From Liolophura sinensis (Eukaryota > Mollusca > Polyplacophora > Chitonida > Chitonidae), in NCBI RefSeq assembly GCF_032854445.1, contig NC_088300.1:5642001-5706000 (forward strand): 64,000 nt of DNA, given 5' to 3'. The position numbers were made by a program, and so were the translations under genes. Shown in pieces: positions 52,301-64,000 of the stretch (position 1 is its first letter; every line of letters starts with the position of its first letter). Below the pieces are notes generated by a model that was given only the letters and a program-made list of their open reading frames with translations, had not been told where the DNA came from and ran no database searches.

Positions 52301-55300
52301 AAAAAAAAGCAATGGAAACTTGAATAAGTTGCATCAAAGCTAAACTTGGCTCAAGGCAATTTAACCTCAAGAACATTAAAAGGTAATTTAATCTCTTGTA
52401 AACATGTATTTTCATGTCATGGAAAGTCATACATGTTGCACCCAATAATTGTCATGTCTGTTATGTTTTAAAATACATGTATGTATATTACACTAAAAAG
52501 AATGATTGACAAAATCGCTATTGATAGAATCTGACCCAAACACACAAGTGCTTTGATGATTTCACTTCAAAACTTTACAGGTTTACGTTATCTGGATGGT
52601 GGTAGTTCTTGGGCTTGGAAGACTATTGAACACTGTACAAGTGCATGGAATTAAGACATCTGATACGCTCTATCTGCCTAAACATGCATATACATACACA
52701 AAACATGCATATCCGATCAGCAGGCTTGAAACCCTCTGTTTTGTTGTGTTACAAACATGTGCAAACACATAGGTGATTTTGTAACCTTTAGGTTCCAAGA
52801 CAGGCATTAGTCAGCAGAAGTCAAGTATGTTTCGAAGTAATCCATTTTGATTTCATGAATTTCTTTTTGTGCGTAGTAATATATTCTGGGATATAAAAGC
52901 ATACAGTACATTGGGGTGTGTTTTAAAAGGCTTTCAAACTGCCTCTTGAAATGTATTTACACATACCTGATATGTAATTGCATATATCTTTTTCACTGAG
53001 AATTTCACTGAGCTATAGTAAAGCACCGAAACTGGTCCTGAAACTTTGCTGATTATTTTAGAGAATCGAGATTTTATTTTAATATGATATCATAATATCA
53101 TAAACCCTGCATGTCGAGTGTACTTTGTGTAGTGCAATGCTATTACCACTTACAGAATTCCATTATTTCATCACCACGTATTAAATTTCAAAAATGTTGA
53201 CAGTGTCTTGGAAGTACATGTAGTCCAAGATGACCTGTATACATGTACATGAAGTGATATTTCTGATCTGGACCATGGATTAGGAATATTGTTATTATGT
53301 CTGTCATTTAAAATGGACCCATGAAGCGGCTGATGTTCATGTGTGATACATATCATTGTGTTTTATGTTAGGGATTCATTCATGTCGAGAAAAAAAAAAA
53401 AGTACAGGTATGTAAGTGACCTACAGTGTAGCTGTCATGACCCAATTACATGTACATGTAGGCATGTTTCGTTGGTGATAATTGTACTTTGAGATTTGTC
53501 TTTAAATGAAGATTATATTAATTTATGTAGAAATTAACATGCAGTACTCAAACTAGTACCATATACCATGTAGTTACTGACTTTAATCGTAGATTAAATT
53601 GAAGTATCACAGTCCAGAGCAATGTTCTTCCAACAATGAATTTACCGCTTTGGCAGTGTCAGGAATTCTGTAAAATATTCCCCTGTAAGTTGGTTTCTTT
53701 TGCTCTTAGCTCACTTTCTCCTCCAACTTCCCACGACTTCTTAAATGAATGATTACATGTACATAGTGGATCTGCTATATCAGTATATCTGTATCTTAGT
53801 TTATTACTTGTGCTAACCATTGCGACTGCTGAACACTGTGAATGCCCACCAGATGCAGAGTGATTGTCCCTTTCACATTTGCATGTGGAAGCTTTGGTAG
53901 CATACATGTTTAGTGTTGTGGCTGTGATGATGCATATGTCTTCGTGTACATACAAGTTGAAATACAGTAACCTGTACAGTTTCTGCTGGTGACTAGTCAA
54001 AATCAATAGGATTTTGCTCTTGATCTTTTCAGTGGGGGATTTACATGTATGTATTGATTAAAATACAGGAATCCGCAAGAATCCAAAGCATCTGTCGATA
54101 GGGAAGTATTTGATTTGTAGAAACATGGAAATGGTTTCTGGGGCAGTGGGATACATGGGATATCTGGAGTAAGCATTTGGTTAAGGGAGGAAGATCAGCC
54201 CATTGCTGACTGGGACAGGCTAAAGGTGGCTGGTGAAACCACATTCCACAGCTGGCCACTGGTCAAGGCACACTCAGTAACTGACCAGTCTGATCTGCAT
54301 CTACAGTGTGGTTTGGTTTGGTTTGGCTCAGCCTGAGACTGGCAGTGTAGTAGCACCACATGGCTGAATGGTGTCTAACTGCCTACCACATGGCCCTGGC
54401 GTAAGCTGGCATGGCAAGGTTGAATATTTTATTGATCTGGATTTCAGAACAATTGAGAGTCGACCAGATATACACCTTCTGCTTTGCCTGTTAGCAGTGT
54501 GCACGGTCTGAGGGACAGACTGGTAACAGTGGTCTTTATATAATATCTTCCTGTACTATCCGGTGGCCTGGGGGTATTTGGAGACAGATCTCCTACCCAC
54601 AGCAGTCTTGGGCAATCCTCCAGCTCATCTCCAATCTCTAGTATCTCACAGGCTGGTGATGGATAGTAACAACTAGGGATTAAGACCAGGCGTATTCCTT
54701 GGCACACCTTAACACTGCCTGCACATGTAGCCATGGGTATTCGTGCTCATTACTGACAAGTAGTACTAGAGTTACAATATTGTGCCACCTATCGTGCATC
54801 CACAACATGCACACAGTGGTATTGTTTAGTGCACCAATTGCGTGTACATTTACACGTAGCTCTGGTATACAGTGATTATGCGCTGCACCTCAGACATGGA
54901 TGCATCTATACTCTACACTGAACACAACAGTGGCTGCTCAAAAAAAAGATAGAGATGTACTGTTTCGGTGTTGGAAGGAAAGAACATGCAGCTAATTAAT
55001 GGATACAAGTAAATTTCTGTTTTGATTGGTTCACCTGAATTGTTAATATAAAAAATACTTTGAATGTATGTGAGCATTTGACTGCTTAAAACCACTTTCA
55101 TAACATGTATAGGTTGTGTTGCATTGCTGCGAATATCAGTTAAATTACATGAAAGTGTATCATATAAACATATAGTCAAATTCATGTGAGTCAGGGTACA
55201 ACTTTCAACTTGAAAAAGGTTTTAGACTCTCTGCAGTAGGTTGACATACATGTAAATGAGACAGTCACACTCTAGGAAGGAAAACTGTAAGGTGTTGGTA

Positions 55301-57680
55301 ACATGCATACACATGCACATTTCAGAGAGTGGATTACTTATTTCAGTGCAGGCTAGTATAGGGTACAGGTAACATGTAACACTATGAAAAAGACCACAGT
55401 GATGAACTTGTTCAGTTGATTTTGAGTTTCTTGACTGTAGCACTTGAACAAACAAAATAGCAAAACTAATAGCAATACAGTTGTTTCTAATCTTCTGTTT
55501 TGTGTATTTTCTGTGTAGATGCATTTTGTGCAAATTGTTAGTGTGAAAAAGTAGTGCGGTGGAAAAATACCTGTGTGAACAAACAGAGGGTGAATGACAA
55601 GAAAAACGACATGAACTGAACATGAGCTTGTTTATGATCTGACCCAAAAAATATCAAGGATTGTTAAACCTCAAGCAGTCTAAAGAAAGAAATCAGTCCA
55701 AACAAATGGTTCACTTTAGGTTCCTCAGAAGGCTTCCTAGCATTTTTACAAGTAAGAATTATCAGTATGTTTTGTATTTTGACTCATTCAAAGAGCAGAT
55801 AAGTGAAGTATCATGAAACTTTGGCCAGATATGTGATTTAGGATAAATAAAATGGGGAATTCAATATAACCTGCCTAAGAGCCTACAACCAGATCGCTTA
55901 TGCAGGAAATGTTCTCTGAGTACTGATACAAGCTGTACAATTTATCTAACATGTGTATACAGGTGTGAAGGTTTATTAAGGATAAGGAAACAGATTGTTT
56001 TGGGTTTTTTTTTGTTTGGAAGCAATCTGCAGCTTTTGTTCTTCATATACATTAATTGTTTTGGACCAAAACTTGAAGTGAAATGGCCAGCTGCCTTGAT
56101 ATCTGACTTTCATCTAAGTGTATATGTATGGCTGTCAGAGCATGCTAACTGAAAGAAAGCGTTATTGTAGATTGTAGATTTAGCTCAGAATGTGCTTTAT
56201 TTATTCATAACAGAATTATTTGATTCAATTGGAGTTTAATTATGTTTGGCTTCAAGTAAATTTTTGGCCATAATCAGGGTCACTGAATCTTGACTTCTAT
56301 AGATACTTTGTGGTTGGACCGTTCTCTGTAGTGTGAGGGCTCTTATATTTTATGTACATGTATGTCATCAAGGACATGTATGATATTTATAACTGTACTG
56401 TGCACGTATTGTCACTGATATTAATAGAACCAGACAGAGGCCCAGGTCTTATTGTTGGAGTATAAGAGGCTGTAACTTACATGTAAATACACAGGCATTC
56501 AGCATACATCTAGGTCTGATTTCTTACCCTGACCTTTCATAATGAGTGCCATCAAAAGATTTGCTAAAATTATGATCAGCAGTTAATTGACAAGGTGTGG
56601 TCTTAAGAGTTTGTGCATATGTGTATATGTGTGTGGATTCAGTAAAGAGTACTTTTTGATGGTTTGAATGGATGTATACATGTAGCATGTGAATCAGTTT
56701 AAATGTGTTTGTAATTCTATTAATAATTTGGATGTTATTTCTTGTTTATTTTATGTCACATTTGTAGGCAATGGAGTTGGAACTGTGTGCTTGGAATAAG
56801 CTTCTGTATTGAGTTATTCCCCTTTTATTCTGATCCGATTTACCATTTGATTGATATTGATTTAATCACCCCAATAGGGGTTTGTGGGCTTATGCATGGA
56901 GGGAAGACAACAGAACGCAGCGGTGGGTATTGATCTGGCCAGTGCCATAGATAGGTCAGGATGTACGCCGCAACCCAGGGAAAACCAGACGCCAATATGT
57001 GGCTGACACCTAGCATAATCACCAAACATAGCAGCAGAATTGCTAGTCCAACTAAGCACATCAAGCTGATCAGACATGTAAATACACGCTGTCTGAGAGT
57101 AGTCATCTGTACTGTCTTAAGAAGTCTGCAAGTATGTCATCATACATGTACATAGAAGTACAAAAAATGCAAACTTAGCTTTCCTACAGACTGAAGTATT
57201 GTTAATGAACCATGCCACTTTAATTTATTAAACAGTAGGCCTTTTCTGACTGCCAGATTTGGAATGTGGTATCAGTGAACATCACCTAGCCTAAAGGGAC
57301 CTACATGCAGCCTGATGTGACCCAGTTGTGGATGCCTGTACATGTACACTGTGGGTGGGATCTTCTCTCTAGCAAATTCCACGCCTACTAAAGGTCAGGG
57401 GTCAAGTATGGTTGTCATTGACACAATCAAGTACATGTACATGTGCATGTAAACATACATGTATGATGACTGCTCTCACCTACAGTGGCCATCCCCACAG
57501 AATAGAATTAAGGGGATCAGGTATATGTAAGCCATCTCACATGCATGCGTATAGAACATCCTTTAAATTTACAGCAAAGCTGCATTCTTCTGCTGTTGCG
57601 ACGTGATATAACTTTATAATACATGTACATGTATATATTAATGTCTTACGTCATTTGATGTCAGTCAGCAGCTGTACATA

Positions 57681-58756
57681 TACAGTCAATCTGTAATCAG
57701 CGTCCATCTGCCGTAAGCGGCCACTCTCTGCCGCGACCAAACAATTTTCCATGTTAAACGACCTGTAATATGCGGGCACCTGTCCAACGCGTCCAGCGGC
57801 CAATATATTTTGCCACCAAATTCTATATCAGCCTGTCCTGAGCGGCCGAGACTTTCAACAGTAATGATGATTGCAGCATCGGACATTCAAAAATTTCAAA
57901 ATGGCGACCACCCGACTTCAATAGATTTTGTAAGTTACAACCTGCCACTTTGTGATGAGAAATGAAGTGTGAACATTACTGGTCAATAGCAGTGAATTCT
58001 ATTGTTCTTTAATCAGGCCTAGCTGGTTATTGTCTGGACATCCCTGCACTGTGGCAGTGGATTTGCTCCATGCTGAGGTCCGCACTGTGAATGTCATAAA
58101 CAGCGGGCAGATTCGAATATAATCTGACCTCCTGTGGTTCCTTCCATGAATGGTTTCTTTGACAAATTATCTGGCTTACTTGGCCATTATGTTTGCAGGC
58201 AAATGGTGCTGTGTTTTCATTTGGCGTGGCCAAAATATTGCCTGTACCGAACACATGGAAAAATTCATCTTCCTTCACTTGTACATGTTGTTGTTGTTGT
58301 TTCACCAGTAATGGCAAATATGATTGAAAATCTCAGCAGTCTGCCATTTACAGTCCAAAACTTTCTTAGAATAGTCATTTATAGCTACGTAGGCCAAACT
58401 AGCACGTTTAGGGCTTGACAGTGACGGGAAGAAAGTTCTCCTGTCATGCGTGCCCTCACCTCTTTCTGTAATCGGCTGTTAAATGCGTGAAATCCATAGG
58501 TCTACCCCACAAAAATTATTGAGTTATTATTTTACTACAATTGTTATATTTCTATAAAATTTATGTAGCTGTCCAAATTAGTGTTTTAACAATTATGTAT
58601 AAGATTATTATGTAGGCCTACATGTGTAGATTTCCTGAAACTTAATTCAGTTGTGATTTGGCTTGGTCTTCACAACCTGACTTATGTGGCCAACTGTCAT
58701 ATGCAGCCACTTTTTACGTGTCCCTTCACTGGCCGCATACAACACGTTTGACTGTA
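57681..58756. mobile_element. Pogo/Tigger-like non-autonomous DNA element
   Basis: The left end TACAGTCAATCTGTAATCAG and the complement of the right end, TACAGTCAAACGTGTTGTAT, share TACAGTCAA, with TA at both edges. Inside the left end GCGGCCACTCTCTGCCGCGA, CGGGCACCTGTCC and CGGCCAATATATTTTG follow the spacing familiar from pogo/Tigger termini. No transposase frame is visible. Confidence 0.7.
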
Positions 58757-61700
58757 CGTATAAACCTGCGAATGGTCGTGGGTTTCCCCTGGGCCTCAAG
58801 TAATTTAAGTCTCTTTGAGTTAGGCATCTGTGCACGTAGATTATCTCTTATCTTTGTCCATGCCATTAAGTATGTTCAATAACAAATATTTGTTCCTTTT
58901 ATTGTCAGCGACACATTTACTTGTTCAGAAAATTTTTGGTATAATGTGGAAGTCAATGTGGACGAGTTTTGGAATGTACAGTGCAAATGTAGGGCACGGG
59001 TAACATTCATGTACACGTAATAACTCCATGCCAAAAATACATGGACATATATTTATGCTGTTTGAATTTCTTTATTTGAATTTCAAGAAATACATAAATG
59101 TATGTACATTTAGGTAGGTGAACAGGTCTATTAAACACACTGTGTACATGTAATATGATACACATACTCTTATGTATAAATAAGGTTAATAAGGTTACTA
59201 TTAAGTTATCTTTCATTCGCTGATGATTTGAGTTGGTGTAGTCATTTTATCATGGTAGTGTGCCACATGTACATGGGACTGCCTTTATGACACACCTGTA
59301 TTCTTGTCACCTGAAGGTTTACATAGGCCTATGCACAGGTTATGCATGTAACCTGGGTTAGCTGGTAGCTGTACATGTACATGTATGACCCAGTCATGCT
59401 TTTAGTCATGCTTTAGTCAAGACGAGTCGCCTAGTCAGGGCTATACTCTTGTGCATGTACAGGTGGGTATATCCAAATTTATCCGCTACCGGTACAAGTA
59501 CTTAACATTTCAGTCGGTCACTGGCCCACAACAGTAATTATATATACATATATGCAATTTTATGTAAATATGCACAATGATATATTAACCTAATAATTTA
59601 AAGGTACAAATAGTTTGCAAGATCAAGCTGTCCAAGGTAATCTAAACTCTAATAGAGCTTCATTTTCTGCACGTTTTGTCTCGTAGAACAAAATTGAAAA
59701 TATAAAGAAGGTGTAACATGAAAACTTCCTTAGTTTAGTTCATGTACATCAGACTTTCTTAGAGTTTATCTACATGTGAAAAAATATTGACGGCAGTAAG
59801 TTAGGCCTTGTGGCCTTTAAAAAAAACACATCACACTGTAGTGTAGATAATTAATGATAAATTATTATCCAGAATTCTTTACATGAATTGAATGATCTCA
59901 GTCCTTCCTAGAATCTACACGTGTTTAGAGTAAGAAGGTGTTTTTTGCCTTTTTGTTCTGTGAAAGGACAGGGAAGGAAAGGTAGAGAATTTTGTCAGTG
60001 CTTCGCATGGCAATTTACTGCTTCATAAGATAAGCCCTGTGTTACCTTTGCATCATTCAGAATAATACACATATCTTACTTACATGTAACTTAGCGCACA
60101 ACTTCAATACTGCTGCATAGAAGTGTTGTGTTTGACCTTTGTTAGATGAACGTATACATGTAATTGGAAGTTTCCTCTTGGTTATGCTGCCATAAGCAGT
60201 GCACGGACCAGAAGTAATATGCTTGTCATGACATACTGAAAGGACCATATTGAACAGTTTATCGTTAAATTTTTTTTTTCTACATGTACATCTTCACTTC
60301 CTTACTTCATACAGAAATACTAGTTTACTAGTTTACTATTGAGAGTTTGATCCAGTATAACATTTAAACCTAGTAAAAACCAAGTACATGTAAAAGTATT
60401 TCAAGGGAAATTCTTTATATACTATATAATGTAATAAGATTAGTGATGTATGAGGAACTATATAGTTTGTTGGTTTGTGTTCTTCCAGTAACCAAACTCT
60501 GAGTTCTCTTCTATTCTGACCATCTGCTATAGTCTAGTGGATTGTGTCAAAAGATAAGATTGGGGCACGGTCTAAATCCTTCCTGTGCTGCCTGTTTAAT
60601 CAGCCAGGCAGTGGCAGAAACTGTTCTAATCATAGTCAAATTGTTGGGTGCTATCCCACAGGTTTCCATGACGATACACTGCTCCTGCAGTCGACTCTCT
60701 AACTTTCTCTCCTGAGCACATGCAAGCACTATGTACAGGGTGTTATAAATACATATAGCGCTGTGTGCTGGTGCTGAGGGAGTCGGTGCCGGTGTCAGCT
60801 CGGTGTAGGCTGGATCGGATATACAACACATGTACCTGAACCAGTGATGAGAAAACCTTTTGTGGATTTTCACCAGTAAATATCTAACATCAACTAGCAC
60901 TGCTTGGGGCTTCCTTTTAGTACTGTTCCATGTTTTAAAGATCAGTATTTCTTAGTTTAACAACTCAACTGTACATGTAAATAGCCTCAGCAACGTTTAG
61001 CGAATCTAGTGTACATGTAGTACTCACTGAAATACAAAGCACCCTCTCAAAACAAACTAGCACTTGTAGGTACATGTATTTGTCGCTTTATTTCCTATTT
61101 TTGTCTTACACCTGCATGTTTCTTGAGTTTCCCAGTTAAGAAATGAACAATTATTTAACAGTATGTGTTTCAAACAACTGAGTTTTTCTTTCTCTATGTA
61201 TCAAAATATTGATCAACTTGTAACTCTGAGGATGACCTGAGGAGTTTTATTTTAGTGGTAATGTTCAGTCCACTATTTGTTGATTCTTGCACCAAAAGCT
61301 GTCATTTCAGGAGGTTAAGCAAGCAAATTTGACACTTTTAGTGGTCTTTATAATACTTCAGAATGTACTTGTGATTAATGTGGTAAGACATGCATGCCAC
61401 AAAGTTCAACAGTTACACCTTACTTGTAGGTAAAAATGTGTTCCAGTGTAATGAACATTTGTACAAACATGCATGAATTGATTTCATGCAATCACGTTGC
61501 TACTTCAGATACTACTCCCGCAAGAGCTGATGTGTGACTGCAAACAAATTCTTGAGTTTCACTTGGGGTATTACAATAGGCTGCGATTGATCAGTAGATC
61601 GCAGTAAATCATGGAGGTCAGAGGTAGTTGTACAGTAGCTCTGGTGTGACTGGGGCTTGTTATGGTGTATACATTGTTCATGCACATGTACTTTTAGTTA

Positions 61701-64000
61701 CATTTTTGTACATGGTGACTGAGTGACAGGATATGGAAATATATGGTGTCAGGAATCGGCATATTGGGCAAGGCTGAGTACCCATGTAATGAATTGGTCC
61801 TGCGCAGAAGACCGATGTATTGGTAAATTGCTTCAGCAATGTGACCATTGTTTTCACAATCGAACAAAGGGAGATAACCTACTCAACAGACACATTTGAT
61901 GTCGTCTGCAGGATACTGGTATATGCACGTCCTGCACGTGACTCTTGTTGTCCAATGATGCAGAATAAATAGATGTTCAATGCATGTTTGTTTTGGTCCA
62001 CGCAGGCTATGCCATAAATGTATGTATACATACAAAGGGCATAACTAATCACTAGATCTCCCAAGATTGCCTTGGATAGGAAATTTTCTGGATTCTCCTG
62101 CCTTAGCTGTACTTGGGACTTGGTGACCCAAGGCTCTGTTATGTGATCTAACATGAAGCTAGCTGGAGACTGGTGCTTGTTGCAGACTAGGAAAGTTTGT
62201 CAGTAACTAGACAAAGGGTCTGAGATTTAGCTCTCCATAGTAATTTGTGTAACTCCAGCTACATGTACAAGGTGCAGTTTCAATCCCAGCCTTGGGCAGA
62301 GATCCTCCTGTGCGTTTATAAGCAATCAATAGCGTTTCTTATGGAGTCATTTGCCCAGCATTAAGGTCCTTGAAGATAATTTTTCTTCCACCATATGAAG
62401 TGAAAATCTTTGTCATGTGTGGGTAAGTTGATCAGTATATTGTCATTGAATGGCAGTTTTCCCCTGGTAATGGTAATATGTTGCATCAGTCCATGCATGC
62501 ACACAAATGGTATTTTAGGTACATATAATTGATTATCCACAACATGCCTCCTGTACATGACTGTGGTATAACAGCTTCTATAAAATGTCCAGCCTGTACA
62601 AAAACCTCACAAGGATTTTTGTCCTGAGTTGCAATCATTTCTTCTTTGCTCTCAGAAAGTGTTAGTGATCTGTAAGGGTTCAGCGTACAGAGCTGGTATA
62701 GGGCCATAAATCTTTACCTAAACGCTGCCATTATTGGCCCAATAGCCTTCGCCCAACTAATAACACATTCTTATTGTGCAGTATGGGGCTTGCTAAGTTT
62801 GCATTTCTCTTGCCTGCTCCCTTGCCACTTCAGCCTTGATAAAGGCAGGTCATGCCCTCCTTGGCTGGTAGTGTAAGCCTTAGCCTAATGCAAGGTCACC
62901 TATTCATTCATGGACTTCATTTGGAGTCTGCACTGCTGTCACTACTTAACATACATACACAAAGCATAACATTTAATTACATGTTTGTTATCTTAATGTT
63001 TCTACGTGTATCTCTTGAAGCATACATGTATATGATGTACGTGTACCTTCACAAATTGGACCTTAAATATTTTTACCCAGTCATGTGGCACAATCAGGAA
63101 GAAGGAACTGTAGTTTTGATGGTGACCTCTAATTTTGTTCAAATGTATTGCTGAATGTGTCACAAGTCATGATAGTTGTATTTTTCTAAATCATACATGT
63201 TTATACGTGTGTGTTGAGGTGATCGGTGGAGAAGGATATTATTGTACATGTACACATTAAAGAGAGTTACAGCAGTTTACCTTTTGGCCTTTGTTCGTAT
63301 TTTGCAGAACAGAGCTTAACTTAGTTTAGGGTTTGCCCAACTGGAGAAAAAAAGTAGAAATATATACTTGCATCAATAACAGACTATGTGTAGCTGTGCA
63401 TGAGTTGTTCTCTATTGTGTGAGTTTCTTACCAGATCAACAAGCTGTAACATGTAGATGTAGTTGATGTAGACGTACATGTATATGTAGTTACAATATGA
63501 CCACCAGAAATCTCAGACCTACATGTACATACATGTACATTCCATGATTGCAGTTGGTCTAGCATGATTAGTGTGAGTGAAATCTCTGTTAACTTTTAGC
63601 TGTTGTTTGTAACATGAACTAACATCTTTTTACATTTTTTTCACATTTTGCTTTTATTTTCTATGATTCATTTATGCAAATGAATAGATGGAAATAAACT
63701 CATTAATGTGAATGGTTTGTAACTTCCTCAAAATGCCATGGGTTGTTTCGCTTGTATTTTGGAAAAGCCATGACATCAAAGTGGAAATGGTTTATGTATT
63801 CATCTCCATTAACAGCATCACCAAAACTATGACATTTTTTAAAAACATTAATGATAGGACATTTCAAGAACAAAGAGAGCTTTAGAAGTGATGGACATTT
63901 GATTTTTCTTTACAGTACTACATTTACAGTTGTAAAGATTTATATTAAAAGTTCTTCCCAGTGACAACTTCCACATTCTTATATAATATCAGAAGCCTGT

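Larger units (their letters stand above)
48551..64000 (+). other. First coding intron of the PPP2R5 gene (partial, at least 15.4 kb)
   Basis: I found no continuation of B56 (expected next: an acidic segment leading to a QQCCxxFDF-type motif) and no other gene. Contents seen: a SINE-1 fragment at about 52165-52300, a pogo/Tigger-like element at 57681-58756, a short SINE-1 scrap at about 58764-58797, and very frequent TACATGTA-type palindromes. The many short open frames lack motifs. Confidence 0.6.

Overview
The window is nuclear DNA from an animal, most likely a lophotrochozoan and probably a mollusc. It is AT-rich and has spliced genes with GT-AG introns. The genes are metazoan orthologues (gephyrin, two-pore channel 3, TOM20, a PP2A B56 subunit). 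It also holds two families of tRNA-derived SINEs with target-site duplications, of a kind I associate with mollusc genomes. The species cannot be named from sequence alone.

Layout. (1) About 1-4218, minus strand: the 5' part of gephyrin (GPHN), exons 1-3; exon 4 onward lies to the left of the window. (2) 4219-5131: a 913-bp head-to-head intergenic stretch, likely a shared promoter. (3) 5132-29728, plus strand: a complete 19-exon two-pore channel gene, best matched to TPC3 (867 aa). All 18 exon junctions keep phase. (4) 31722-33284, plus: an intronless gene for a 520-aa protein with an N-terminal helix-hairpin-helix, a long Ser/Arg/Pro-rich middle, and a basic C-terminus ending in a CaaX-like CTVI; I do not recognise it. 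(5) 36020-39858, plus: TOMM20 in five exons, with a one-base frame discrepancy at the last junction. (6) 40.6-48.4 kb: gene-poor, with SINEs. (7) 48409-48550, plus: the first coding exon of a PP2A B56 (PPP2R5) regulatory subunit; the remaining 15.4 kb appears to be its first coding intron.

The most unusual part is the TPC3 gene. Its introns hold six minisatellite arrays with units of 22, 54, 56, 71, 19 and 58 bp. Two of them (54 and 56 bp) have units that begin in the last ~20-28 nt of the preceding exon and run across the 5' splice site, so exon ends and donor sites have been copied roughly 28 and 48 times into the intron. A third exon end (exon 16) was duplicated once, perfectly, together with a 123-bp spacer identical to a segment 4 kb downstream. 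So there are three separate downstream duplications of 'exon 3' end plus donor' in one gene. In the 54-bp array most decoy donors have lost the +1 G. In the 56-bp array nearly all decoys keep GT.

Mobile elements: a decayed Tc1/mariner element in TPC3 intron 10, a pogo/Tigger-type non-autonomous element in the PPP2R5 intron, a 670-bp foldback element near 33.6-34.3 kb with a SINE inside one arm, and numerous SINE copies including a tandem pair with three copies of the target-site duplication. No functional link among the four recognised genes is apparent from the sequence; the neighbourhood looks like ordinary gene order.
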